From positions 3,616,686 through 3,680,685 of the forward strand of contig CAWGZV010000002.1 in NCBI GenBank assembly GCA_963827155.1: 64,000 nt of DNA, written 5' to 3'. Below are positions 1 through 8,855 of this stretch, in pieces. Both the position numbers and the translations under genes were made by a program. Source of the stretch: UTCFX2 sp963827155. Its GTDB lineage: Bacteria; Chloroflexota; Anaerolineae; Anaerolineales; UBA4823. A model generated the notes under the pieces. It was not told where the DNA came from and made no database searches. It saw nothing but the letters and a program-made list of their open reading frames with translations. How positions within the stretch are numbered: the first letter of the stretch is position 1; every line of letters starts with the position of its first letter.

Positions 1-435
1 CGGCCAGACGCGGATCATCACCACATTCTGAGCAGCTTTCTCCACTTCCTGTGCTCTTGGTTTTCCTTGATCGTCGAAGCTCACACCGTAAAACCTGGCG
101 TCGCTCCGCACAATCTGCAGATGCTCCAACAGCCCCCTTGCGACGGCTTGCTTATCCACAACCACTTCGGCCGCTCCTTGCACCGACCGTCCCCGAATCT
201 GCAGGCTGACCTTTGCCTCGCTGCTCAGGTTTTTCCACCAATTGGCATGCGTAAAAATAATCACCTGGTGATCTGTCTGGGAGTAGCTCACCGGGGTCGT
301 ATAGGTTTTCCCGCTTTTTCGCCCTGTGAAGGTGATCAGTAAAATGGATTTACTGACCATTCCGTGCAGCGGTGACCGCAAGACAAACTTCATCGTCTGG
401 TTGACGAACGGAGGGATTGTGGGTGTTTCGGACAT
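1..435 (-). CDS. Deazaflavin (F420)-dependent nitroreductase/quinone reductase family protein, 3' end outside window
   Basis: Reverse-strand translation from the ATG at 435 gives an open frame of 145 codons running off the left edge. It begins MSETPTIPPFVNQT and carries LLITFTGRKSGKTYTTPVSY, the hallmark of the DDN-like split-barrel family, followed by a WWKNL segment. The family usually has about 130-160 residues, so little is missing. Members bind F420 or a related flavin and reduce quinones or nitro compounds; that role is family knowledge, not shown here. An AGAGG ribosome site lies 5-9 bases before the ATG. It ends a minus-strand gene run that includes a CopD-like protein and a flavoprotein. 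Confidence 0.8.
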   Translation of the reverse strand, partial: MSETPTIPPFVNQTMKFVLRSPLHGMVSKSILLITFTGRKSGKTYTTPVSYSQTDHQVIIFTHANWWKNLSSEAKVSLQIRGRSVQGAAEVVVDKQAVARGLLEHLQIVRSDARFYGVSFDDQGKPRAQEVEKAAQNVVMIRVWP

Positions 436-634
436 TTCAGCCTCTTTCTTTTTAATTTTTCTGGTCGGTAGCGTGTGCATGATAAGCCTTCCTGTCGAAG
501 GCGTGATTCGCAGCGGCCTCGATTATCCTGTATTGGTAATCTAGCCGGTCAAAACCAAGTTCATGATCTTCAGGTTCCATACCGCAAGTCCGGATGCCGG
601 TGTCCTGGCGCCCGCCGGCTGTTCGCGGCTTTCC

Positions 635-859
635 CTAACGGGTAGGCGTTATCAGCTGGTGTTCAGCTCCGCTCGCTGTGCCGTAGCGGTAGGCGGCTGA
701 AGCAACCAGAGCCGCCAGGAGCATCAAGGCAAACGCCAGGCCTATGGCGGTGTAAGCCTCTGGCGCGAGCAGCAGTGTTAGCATCACGATTGATGCAATG
801 ATGAGGAAGCTTCCCCACACAGTAGTAAGCTTCTTAAGCACCATGGCTGGATCCTTCAA
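635..859 (-). CDS. Small membrane protein with two predicted helices, unknown function
   Basis: This 74-residue protein starts MKDPAMVLKKLTTVWGS and has two hydrophobic stretches, roughly residues 14-33 and 38-58, with a polar tail. I do not recognise a family. It starts 14 bases after the stop of the CopD-like gene at 874-1341 on the same strand, so the two are probably co-transcribed. The tight spacing and clear membrane pattern support it as a real gene. Confidence 0.6.
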   Translation of the reverse strand: MKDPAMVLKKLTTVWGSFLIIASIVMLTLLLAPEAYTAIGLAFALMLLAALVASAAYRYGTASGAEHQLITPTR

Positions 860-873
860 TTACCTCGTTATGC

Positions 874-1341
874 TCAACCAGCCTGTGCGATCGAAGTCAG
901 CAAGAGGATGATCGCACCAAGGATCGTATTAAGGTTTACCGCCCACCGGAATTGCTTCAATGCCTCCGGCTTCTCTCTGCTGATTTGTCCCATGAAAGCT
1001 CGTTCAGAGTAAATGGCGAGCCCCAGGAATGCAAGTACCAACACGTGCTTGATCACGATCAGGATGCTCCATGGATTGCCGAAGAAGCTGCCTAGACCCA
1101 GGTAATCCTCGTTGATCAGCATGAGGTGAGTGCCTGTGACCAGAAAAATGAGCAGCGATCCGCCGAAAAAGGGACGGAGGCGGGCAGAGATCTGCTCAAG
1201 AAGCTCGCGCAAGTCCTCAGCATCCATCTGGCGTGAGAAAATCGGCAGGTAGATCAGGCTTGTGAATACATAGTACCCGATCATTACGATCGTTGCCATC
1301 GTGTGGAGCCAGGTAGAGAGAGCTGGGATTGGGTTGGACAT
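874..1341 (-). CDS. CopD/DUF2269-like integral membrane protein
   Basis: The 155-residue protein has four hydrophobic segments: about residues 10-33 (with HTMATIVMIGYYVFTSLIYL), 58-75, 90-110 and 133-152. A conserved early histidine and the GTHLMLINEDY segment resemble the CopD/DUF2269 family of small membrane proteins, some of which are linked to copper or haem handling. The start at 1341 follows an AGAGG ribosome site. The 20 bases around this start (1336-1355) are identical to those before the DDN-family gene at 430-449. The substrate is unknown. Confidence 0.65.
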   Translation of the reverse strand: MSNPIPALSTWLHTMATIVMIGYYVFTSLIYLPIFSRQMDAEDLRELLEQISARLRPFFGGSLLIFLVTGTHLMLINEDYLGLGSFFGNPWSILIVIKHVLVLAFLGLAIYSERAFMGQISREKPEALKQFRWAVNLNTILGAIILLLTSIAQAG

Positions 1342-1378
1342 TTCAGCCTCTTTCTGAATTCTTCTGAGGATTCGCAGG

Positions 1379-1558
1379 TCAGGATTTCCCCTGTTCGGCC
1401 AGGTGGGCCTGGTATGCTTTCCAGCCGGGGCACCAGCCGGTGTGCCACCGCCACAGCCGGGCCGTCAGGGTCTTGGGATTCGCTTCAGCCTTTTTCCTCA
1501 TCTGGCAGGTTTCGCAGGCGAAAGTCTTTTCAGTGGATTGAGAATGGTTGCTTTTCAT
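1379..1558 (-). CDS. Small CxxC protein, 59 residues, unknown function
   Basis: Reverse translation from the ATG at 1558 gives a 59-residue protein containing FACETCQMRKKAEANPKT and then LWRWHTGWCPGWKAYQ. The CxxC pair, a third cysteine and the tryptophan-rich core suggest a small metal-binding or thiol protein. I recall similar small hypothetical proteins but cannot name a family. A GGAG ribosome site lies before the start, separated by an A-rich spacer. It sits in the same-strand run between the lipoprotein at 1622-2503 and the CopD-like gene, filling an otherwise empty gap. Confidence 0.65.
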   Translation of the reverse strand: MKSNHSQSTEKTFACETCQMRKKAEANPKTLTARLWRWHTGWCPGWKAYQAHLAEQGKS

Positions 1559-1621
1559 TTTTTTTCTCCTTCCCGCTCACTCGCGGGTTTGAATGGATGG
1601 TGATGGAAATCCGAATATCAA

Positions 1622-2503
1622 TTACTCTGTCACCAAGTTAAGAGTCCCCACTCCCATTTTTACGGTTATGTTGAGAGTGGCTCCGCTGCCTGGGTGGGAA
1701 TAAATGTCTCCATTCTGTTCCCAGCCACTATCTGCCTTGACATTAGACAATCCGCCCTCAAAGCTCACCCGGGCATTCACGCCCTTTGGAACGATGATTT
1801 TCACCGCGCTGACGCCAGCGTCCACTATCACGTCTGCATCGCGCTGTAAATCGCCGTCGAAGCTCAAGGTGTAGTCGCCCGCGCCGGCATTGAAGTTCAT
1901 CTGCTCGAAATTCGCGTTTGCCAGGCCTTTCAATCTCATCGAAGAACCGCCGGTGGAGTAAGTTAAGGCGCTCATTACAACCTGGTTTGGGGACGAGAAG
2001 GCACAGGTAACATCAGAGCCACCCTCCTCAATCACGAGTTTTTCCAGAGCAAGCCCGCCCAGCTCAAAATCGCCGCTGTATGCGCCTGCTTTGATATTCA
2101 AGCTCATCGGTAAATCGGCGAGCTTCAAATCCCATTCATTCTTGATATCGTCTCGATTCACTGGGATCCCTTCAATCTCCCCACTGCCCGATCTCAAAGT
2201 GGCTGATGACCCACTGGTTTCGACTGTTGGCTCGAGCTCGTCTGTGTTGAAGATGGCAGTCCCTGAGGCAAGCACCCCGCTCGCTCCCGGAGCCAGCTTC
2301 AATTCTCCAGCCGCGAACTCCAGGTTTAGCTCCACTACATCTTCCGGTCCTTCGGGCATGGGGATCTGGATGTCGACTGTCTGGGTTGGCCCGGTCTTGA
2401 TTTGGGTGATTGGTAAACCGAAATTGCAGCCTAAAGCCATGCTGACCGGGAGCAGGACGAGAAAGGCAGTAAGCAGGTACTTGGTTTGGTGTCTCTTGTT
2501 CAT
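1622..2503 (-). CDS. Toast-rack (DUF2154/DUF4097-like) lipoprotein
   Basis: This 293-residue protein starts with a signal peptide ending in a lipobox (SMALGC, cysteine near residue 26), so it is probably anchored to the outer membrane-face leaflet. The rest is a repetitive beta-solenoid with glycine/asparagine-rich turns and short strands such as LKLAPGASG, MQFNAG-like turns and VKIIVPKGV, ending VKMGVGTLNLVTE. This pattern is typical of toast-rack proteins of Chloroflexota and Firmicutes. The function is unknown; family members are linked to envelope stress sensing. The next gene upstream, at 2606-3340, encodes a second solenoid protein. Confidence 0.7.
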   Translation of the reverse strand: MNKRHQTKYLLTAFLVLLPVSMALGCNFGLPITQIKTGPTQTVDIQIPMPEGPEDVVELNLEFAAGELKLAPGASGVLASGTAIFNTDELEPTVETSGSSATLRSGSGEIEGIPVNRDDIKNEWDLKLADLPMSLNIKAGAYSGDFELGGLALEKLVIEEGGSDVTCAFSSPNQVVMSALTYSTGGSSMRLKGLANANFEQMNFNAGAGDYTLSFDGDLQRDADVIVDAGVSAVKIIVPKGVNARVSFEGGLSNVKADSGWEQNGDIYSHPGSGATLNITVKMGVGTLNLVTE

Positions 2504-2605
2504 TCGATTCCTCCAGTTATAGAAACCTGTTAGCTAGTTGAATTACAAAATCTGCATTTTCCTGGCGGTCTCCCTGCTTAATCGAGGCAGGGGATCGCCC
2601 AATCC

Positions 2606-3340
2606 CTACCGGGTTTCGACGATCACATTGCCTGCGCCGCTCTTGATCGTGATCTCAACTTTGTCGGCTGCCTGCTCGAAATCGGGCGACTGGTACAGGC
2701 TGCTGCCGATTTTACTGAGCCTCGGATCGATTATCGTTTTTCCCAGCCCGGTGGAAGTTTGAACCCGAGCCGCCGTTCCGTCGGGGATTCGCACGACTAC
2801 GTTGCCCGCCCCACTGCTGGCCTCGATGAGACTGCTGCCTGTGATGCCGCGGTTGAGCTCGACGGTGACATTCCCCCCGCCCGTCCTGGCAGAGATGCTC
2901 AGGTTCGCGGCGTTTTCAGGCAGGACCACCTCCACATTGCCACCACCGGTATCGGCCGAGACGTAGGTGACGGTCATACCAATCAGGTTCAGCGTAAGGT
3001 TGCCTCCATTGCTTTGGGCCATTATTTCGGTGCAGACCGTTGGATTGAGGTGGATTTGCCATTCGGTTGCACCGTTGCAGGCCGACCAGGGAAAATGAAT
3101 CCAGCGTTGTTCGGCACGGCTCCCTCGCAGCGAGAGGCTCGCCTGGTCGCTGTTCGATACAAGCGTTCGCCAGGGGGGCTCCTGGTTTTCCAGGTACTGA
3201 AGCGTGCCGCTGGCGAGTGCTTGCTCGCCATTAAGCCGGTCGATCCTCAGGTTGCCATCGCCAGCGTGGATGTCAACCTTGGCACTTGTGATGCCGGTTA
3301 GTGGCTCCAAAAATCTTTCGCTGAGTACTTTCTTCGCCAT
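2606..3340 (-). CDS. DUF4097-like beta-solenoid protein
   Basis: The 244-residue protein lacks a signal peptide. Its C-terminal two-thirds repeats a pattern: SNGGNLTLNL, TGGGNVEVVLPENA, TGGGNVTVELNRG, SSGAGNVVVRIPDG, SGAGNVIVETR. These GGN/AGN turns followed by short strands are the DUF4097 solenoid pattern. The N-terminal part (KVDIHAGDGNLRIDRLNG) has the same style. It begins one base after the stop of the 79-residue gene at 3342-3581, so the two are probably translationally coupled. It probably acts in the cytoplasm; the role is unknown. Confidence 0.7.
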   Translation of the reverse strand: MAKKVLSERFLEPLTGITSAKVDIHAGDGNLRIDRLNGEQALASGTLQYLENQEPPWRTLVSNSDQASLSLRGSRAEQRWIHFPWSACNGATEWQIHLNPTVCTEIMAQSNGGNLTLNLIGMTVTYVSADTGGGNVEVVLPENAANLSISARTGGGNVTVELNRGITGSSLIEASSGAGNVVVRIPDGTAARVQTSTGLGKTIIDPRLSKIGSSLYQSPDFEQAADKVEITIKSGAGNVIVETR

Positions 3341-3341
3341 C

Positions 3342-3581
3342 TTATTTTTCTCCTTTCAAATTGCTGTCCTGCATGGGTAGATCGCTGCAGGTTACTGAGA
3401 CCAGTTTAAGGTTAAGATCGCGGATGCGTTCGAGCAGTCCGTGCAGCGCGGCCTGGTCGGGCAGCGAGCCGGAAATCAACGTTTCGTCCGCTTCCAGCTC
3501 CGTCACCTTCAAGCCACTAAACCAATCCGACCAGCGTGGGTCCAGGCGCCCTTTGATTTTGATTTCGTAGTGTTCCGGCAT
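3342..3581 (-). CDS. Small conserved protein (YEIKIKGRLDPRW type)
   Basis: This 79-residue protein has a core of YEIKIKGRLDPRWSDWF, then DETLISGSLPDQAALHGLL and a RIRDLNLKLVSV strand. It is a clear paralogue of the protein at 45423-45698, sharing the IKG-L-W--WF, L--G---DQAAL-GLL and RDL-L-SV blocks. Both copies lie near a MalT-type LuxR regulator. Small proteins of this pattern are common in Chloroflexota and Actinobacteria (from memory), often described only as hypothetical. The layout suggests a small alpha/beta domain, possibly a modulator or partner. Confidence 0.7.
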   Translation of the reverse strand: MPEHYEIKIKGRLDPRWSDWFSGLKVTELEADETLISGSLPDQAALHGLLERIRDLNLKLVSVTCSDLPMQDSNLKGEK

Positions 3582-3593
3582 AACTTGTACTCC

Positions 3594-4367
3594 TTAAACA
3601 AACATTTTTTGCAGTGTTGGTGTCATTGCGTCGAAGAGATTACCGGCCGCCTTCTTCAGCAGGCCAAGGTGAGTGGGGTAGAAGTAGTCGGATTCGAACC
3701 AGCCTTTTTCCGCATAATAGCGGTAATCGATATTCCTTTCGTCCAGCCTCCGGTTTATCAAGGTTCGTCCTATCCTGAAATACATGAGATTGAACAGCTT
3801 GGGTGGGGGGTAGGACGGCGATGCGAGTTTAGCGTAGAACCGTTTGCTGTGCTCTGCTATTGACCGGTCGATCTTCTGTTGGACCTTCTCCGGTCTCGGA
3901 TCGAAAGACGTGATGCAGATCCCCTTCATCGTGTCGAATCCCAGGCCAAAAGCGACAAAATCGAGATATTCGACGATCTTTGTGCCGCCAGCATTCGCCT
4001 GAGTCACAATGCTGGTGAAGGTCTTCCCGAAGTAGCAAGGCCGGTGAATGGCATAACCGAACCGGTCGATAAACGTCTTCATGATCCCAGACAATTGATA
4101 GCAGTAGTTGGGGGAAGCGAAGATGACCCCGTCCGATTCTGTGATCTTCTCCATCATGATGTCTCGGTCGTCCTTCAACGGGCAAAACTCCTTGCCCTTA
4201 TCGAAGCATACCCGGCAGCCACGGCAGGTCTTGATCGTATAGTCGCTCAAGGTGACAATCTCGGTCTCCACCTCACCGAGCGCTTGTAGATCATTCAGGT
4301 ACTGCGCTGCTGCATTGTAGGTGTTCCTCTTATGGGCGCTTCCAACAAAAGCGGTTACTTTCTTCAT
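3594..4367 (-). CDS. Flavodoxin-fold NAD(P)H-dependent oxidoreductase
   Basis: The 257-residue protein has the FMN-reductase/flavodoxin fold. The phosphate-binding loop is VGSAHKRNTYNAA near the N-terminus, followed by CRGCRVCFDKGKEFCPLKDD with a cysteine cluster, and GVIFASPNYCYQLSGIMKTF, which forms the flavin-contacting region. The cysteine motif C-GC--CF is typical of the multimeric flavodoxin WrbA-like/iron-sulfur flavoprotein group. Here the cysteines could bind a cluster or simply be conserved. It is the first gene of a minus-strand run (3594 down to 635). An inverted repeat at 4509-4533 lies upstream. Confidence 0.8.
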   Translation of the reverse strand: MKKVTAFVGSAHKRNTYNAAAQYLNDLQALGEVETEIVTLSDYTIKTCRGCRVCFDKGKEFCPLKDDRDIMMEKITESDGVIFASPNYCYQLSGIMKTFIDRFGYAIHRPCYFGKTFTSIVTQANAGGTKIVEYLDFVAFGLGFDTMKGICITSFDPRPEKVQQKIDRSIAEHSKRFYAKLASPSYPPPKLFNLMYFRIGRTLINRRLDERNIDYRYYAEKGWFESDYFYPTHLGLLKKAAGNLFDAMTPTLQKMFV

Positions 4368-4508
4368 CTTTCTACTCCTTTCAGATTACGCCTTGCTCTG
4401 AATACTGTCTTTAGTTTAGCGCCGCCTGGAAAATCACGCATCTGCCAAAAGGGATATTCGCGGTTTATTTATCAGGTTTAGGAGAATTTGTCGATCTTCG
4501 CGTCTATT

Positions 4509-4533
4509 CGATTGGATAATCGGAATCCAATCG
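4509..4533. promoter_or_regulatory. Inverted repeat, possible operator upstream of the flavoprotein gene
   Basis: CGATTGGA and TCCAATCG form perfect 8-base arms around a 9-base spacer. The element lies in the 211-base gap between the stop of the MalT-type regulator (4579) and the start of the flavoprotein (4367), where the flavoprotein operon promoter should be. Arm length and spacing suit a dimeric regulator. No bound protein can be named. Confidence 0.35.
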
Positions 4534-4578
4534 TTAGAGAAAGATGGAATTGTTTTTCGGATAAGGTTATTTTAGGAT

Positions 4579-7305
4579 TTAAGAAAGGATGCCGAGCTGC
4601 CGGGCACGTGCCGCCGCCTCAGTCCGGTTGGCGGCATCCAGCTTGCGGTAAATGCTGGCTGTATGAGCTTTCACCGTCCCTGGTGAGATAATCAGCTGAG
4701 CGGCAATCTCCTGGTTCGTCCTGCCCATCGCCATGAGCTGAAGGATTTCCAGCTCACGCCCGGACAGCGCCTCAATCGCCCCGGCTGGCAGAGAACGGAG
4801 ACTTGCATTTTCTTTGGTTAATGAGAATGCCTCAAGAATTTTTTGGGCGTATTCGCGATGAAGCCGCTTATCAGACCGCAGGTAGGCTGAAAGTAGCTCT
4901 CGCCCTGCTTCTCCTGCCCCCAAAAAGACCCGGATATATCCCTCCGCTTTGGCCAGGGCAAGTGCTTCTTCGATGATTTCATTAGCTTCGGGTTGGCGCC
5001 GCTGCCCGGCGATAGCAGCCGCGGTAAGTATATGAATTCCAGTTGTTTGCTTGTTCGGCTGCCGGGAGCTGGCAGGGGCGTTGTCTTGGAAAGCAATTTT
5101 TCGGCTTCCTGAAATCGGTCATGCGCCAGGTGGATGCGCGCCAGGATGAGACGGTAGTATTCTGGATAAAGATCGAAATCCTCGCTGAGTACGATCCGAT
5201 CCGCCCATTCGGCGGGATTTCGCAAATCCCCGCTGGCGAGCTGCACTCGCACTCTCAATGTGCGGAAATCCTCGTCAAATTCACGCGGCCTTGCATTCTC
5301 TCGCAGCTTTGATTCGAAACTATCGACGATTTGCATCGCCCCCGGATAGTCCCCCTTAGCGCTGAGCACCCGGGTCAGAGCTAACAGCCCGAAACCGTCC
5401 GTCATAATATTCCGCCAGGGTTCGTTCGCCTTAAGGCCCTCTCGGATGTACTGCTCGGCTTCATCCAGATTATTCCATTCGTACAGCACCTCGCCCAGGT
5501 CGATCTTCATACTGCCGTTAGTGAAGATGAACCGGACGCTTTTCTCTTTGATGGGGTCAAGGTATTCGCGGCAAAGCGCCGCGGCTTCATGCAAACGTCC
5601 CTGCATCAAATAGATTCGGGTAAGGAAAGGTGCAAGGGTCGGGATCGCCAGCCTCCCTTGAGATTCTTTCTCCCTTTGGATAGACTTGAGCGAGACCGCC
5701 ACCGCCTCGTCGATATATCCCCGTCTCGCCATGCTCATCCCGTATAGGAAATCCGCCGTGTTGCGCAGGATCAGCTCTTCGGCTGGGATTTTCTCCAGTT
5801 CCTTGTGGTCGGGGAGCGGAACAGATTCCGAAGAACTTCCCACAGGCGCGAGAAAGGCCAGAGCCAGATGGATGATCGTCAGCATCCACTGGTCCTCAGA
5901 GTTGGTTTCCCCACTTGTAAGCTGCTGTTTAATATTTTTCAGCAGCGGCAGCGCTTGCCCTATCCGGCTGTGGATGATGAGAATCCAGGCCTGGTAAAGA
6001 CCAATCATGGGGCGTTCAATCAGCAATTGTGCTGGAAGAGAATCCGCCATCCACATTACCGAGGGATCGCCATCCACCAAACGTGCAGGTCCGCAGCGCT
6101 CAATCAGATCCGCAGCTTTATCGATCTCTTCCGCCGCCAAGAGCTGGTTGATCGCTTCGGGGATGTATCCGTTGCGCTCCAACCAGGTCGAGGCTCGCAA
6201 TCGGAGCGGATTTGCCAGATAGGGCTGGGCTTGCTGCAGACGGGCGCGCAGCAGGTCGGCGAAGAGATGATGATATCGGAACCAGGTCCGCTCATCATCG
6301 AGCGGCGTCAAGAAGAGATTGGCCCGTTCCAGGTACTCGAGGATCGCGGCGGATTGCCCGGGGAGAGGCGGTTCCAATTTGGTCGAACTAAGCTCGCCGT
6401 CCCCCTCAAGCTCTTTGCCGTTTGCAAGTACTGCTTCGCACAGAGGCGCGGTCAGGCGCTCTAAAATCGAGGTGTGCAGCAGGAACGCTTCGATTTCTGG
6501 CGGTTGGCCTCTCAAGACTTCCTCAAGCAGGTAATCCAGGATGTAGCGGTTCGTTCCCGAAAACCCTTTGATAAAGCCTTGCACATCTTCCCGGTCGCGC
6601 ATCGTTAGTGCTGCCATCTGCAGCCCGGCGATCCAACCTTCTGTACGCGTTTCGAGTGCTGAGACCGATCCGCTGTCCAGCTTCAGCCCCATGACTTCGT
6701 TCAGGAACTGAGCCGCCTCGGCCTCTGTAAAGCGAAGATCGGCTGCTCGGAGCTCAATGATCTGGCCTCGGGCGCGCAGCCGGGCGATTGGAAGTGGAGG
6801 ATCCGATCGGGAAACAATCGTGAGGTGGAATCTGGTTGGGCAGTGCTCGAGCAAGAAAATTACCGCTTCATGCACCGCCGGGTTGCTGATGAAATGGTAG
6901 TCGTCAAGCACCAGCAGCATCTCCCCCTCGGCGGCATCCAGGTCGTTGATCACACTGATCAGCACCGCTTCATTTGCCGGCTGTTCCATCCCCGCCATGA
7001 GTTGGGCCGCCGTGTTCCCAATCTTACATTCTTTCTCCTGCAAGGCAGCAGCCAGGTAGCTCAGAAAACGGCTCGGCTGGTTGTCGTCCTTATCCAGCGA
7101 CAGCCAGGCCGCAGGCATTCCGCATGTTTCCGCGTACGATGCTGCCAGGGTGGTCTTGCCAAAACCAGCCGGTGCGGTGATCAGTGCAAGCGGGCCGCGC
7201 ATCCCATCCGCAATCCGCTCCCTGAGTCTCGGGTCGCGGCACCAACTCTCCTCGGGTGAAAGGCAAGCGCAGCTTTGTGCGGATGATCGGATCAGGCTGA
7301 TTCAT
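4579..7305 (-). pseudogene. MalT-like LuxR-family ATP-dependent transcriptional regulator, two frameshifts
   Basis: Three reading frames together give about 908 residues, the normal size for this family. The N-terminus starts at 7305 (MNQPDPIIRTKLRLPF). The frame shifts near 7232 and continues with ITAPAGFGKTTLAASYAE (Walker A) and VLDDYHFI (Walker B). Then follow winged-helix and TPR-like repeats, a second shift near 5045, and a C-terminal LuxR helix-turn-helix (LSGRELEILQLMAMGRTNQE). The first shift fits one extra C in CCC. The second fits one missing A in AAA. The two shifts compensate. The paralogue at 45937-48567 is intact. Either sequencing errors or recent inactivation would explain this. 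Confidence 0.8.
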
Positions 7306-7758
7306 GTCGTCGAAAAATCACGAGAGGAGCGCAGTGGCAGAAAATGCAGGCAGCCTTTTAGGTTTGTGATTCAAGCCGAAAGAAGGATTAATTATTCATG
7401 ATAGCGAGAGGGTGATGGTAGGGTCTTTCAATTATTGTAGACTAAAAACTTTCATTAGACAAGTTAATTTACTAACCACACCTGTGGAGAACATATCCAT
7501 TTTCGGGATTTACCAGGCAGGCAAATCTTGCGGATGACCCGGTAAGATGTCAGCAGCTCTCTGGATTCCTTGCAGGCTGCACCACTCACCGGTCTTGCCG
7601 GTCAGCCGCGTGTCATCGCGACGACGGTCAATATCGGCGCAGATGAGGCTGCGGCAGCGCCCTTTCTTCCGTTGATAAGACAGTAATCGCCTCGATTTGC
7701 TGGTATGATTCTCTTGATACAACACCTCGATCAGCCAGGACCTCCAGTAATTACCAGG
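7306..7758. other. Gap without a supported gene
   Basis: About 450 bases between the divergent MalT-type regulator and the ATP-grasp gene. The first 190 bases are A+T-rich and could hold divergent promoters, but I could not find a convincing -35/-10 pair. The remainder has higher G+C and shows no recognisable protein similarity in any frame I read. Confidence 0.4.
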
Positions 7759-8799
7759 ATGGGCACGGACATCACAAACCTCAAGAATATACGAAACGGC
7801 AGGATTGCCATTATTTATTGCTCTCTGGATGATTTTCCTATTGAAGATGGGTTGGAAATTATCCCGGACAGTGAAGAGGCCGAAATTTCTGTGGCCCTGA
7901 AGGCTGCCCTTAAATCTCAAGGCTTCGAGGCTGACATCCTGACTGTTCGCCCAGATCGGTTGGAGCAGCTGCAGGAATATGCTTTCATCTATAATCTTGT
8001 GGAAAGCATTGTCGGGTACGACGACCTGCTCTATCAAATTGCCTCGAAGATGGAAGGTCTAGGGTTGTGCTTCACTGGCTCGAATGCCGAGACCCTCCGG
8101 ACGTGCCAGGATAAGGCCAAAACTAAGGATATCCTGCTGGATCATGGGCTTTTGACACCCGCATTTGCTGTGATAAAACCTGGGGCAACTTTTGAAACCG
8201 GTTTAGATTTCCCGTTGTTTGTTAAGCCGGTTGAGTTGGAAAGCCATATCGGCGTTTCAAGCAACTCAGTGGTCTGGACCCCTGCCAAATTAAAAGCGAA
8301 GGTCTCAGAAATTCATCGCCTTTATAAGCAGCCCGCCCTGGTTGAAGAATATATTGAAGGGCGTGATATCAGCGCCGCCCTGCTCGGCAATGGAGCCGCC
8401 CTTCAAGTGCTGCCCTTATCCGAAATCGTATTCTTCGAGGGTTTTTCAGGACCAAAGATCCAAACATATGAGGCTTCCTGGGTGGAAGGTTCGAATGCCT
8501 ATATCAATCATAAGGCTGTCTGCCCTTGCACGCTGACCGATCAAATGTGGGATTTGCTGATCGAGATCGCACGTACCAGTTATAATGCGTTGGGTTGTTG
8601 GGATTACGCCCGGGTTGATTTTCGGCTGGACGGTGATATACCCTACGTTTTGGAGGTTAATCCGAACCCTTGCCTCTACCCCGAGATCGCCGGTTTTATC
8701 GTCTCCAGTCAGGTCGCCGGCATGGATTACTCGACGACAGTTCAGAAAATTCTTGAAAGCGCCATGCTGCGCTGCACTCGATCGGGCAGACCTCTGTAA
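7759..8799 (+). CDS. D-alanine--D-alanine ligase-like ATP-grasp protein
   Basis: The protein is 346 residues from the ATG at 7759; a start at 7705 would add 18. It has a Rossmann-like N-terminal part (RIAIIYCSLDDF) and then the ATP-grasp core: FPLFVKPVELESHIGVSS, LVEEYIEGRDISAALLG and ARVDFRLDGDIPYVLEVNPN. The last block carries the Mg-ATP ligands (D, E, N). D-Ala-D-Ala ligases join amino acids through an acyl phosphate. Cell-wall ddl genes usually sit with mur genes. Here the next gene is an ABC exporter, so a role in making or modifying a small exported peptide is possible. That is inference. Confidence 0.75.
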   Translation: MGTDITNLKNIRNGRIAIIYCSLDDFPIEDGLEIIPDSEEAEISVALKAALKSQGFEADILTVRPDRLEQLQEYAFIYNLVESIVGYDDLLYQIASKMEGLGLCFTGSNAETLRTCQDKAKTKDILLDHGLLTPAFAVIKPGATFETGLDFPLFVKPVELESHIGVSSNSVVWTPAKLKAKVSEIHRLYKQPALVEEYIEGRDISAALLGNGAALQVLPLSEIVFFEGFSGPKIQTYEASWVEGSNAYINHKAVCPCTLTDQMWDLLIEIARTSYNALGCWDYARVDFRLDGDIPYVLEVNPNPCLYPEIAGFIVSSQVAGMDYSTTVQKILESAMLRCTRSGRPL

Positions 8800-8855
8800 G
8801 AATAATAATTGACTATTCCACTCGCCAGACGTTCTAATCTCTTGAAAATAATCAC

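Noticed and set aside
7510..8037. Minus-strand frame of 175 residues over the ATP-grasp start
   Set aside because: No recognisable motifs, and it lies mostly opposite the well-supported ATP-grasp gene.
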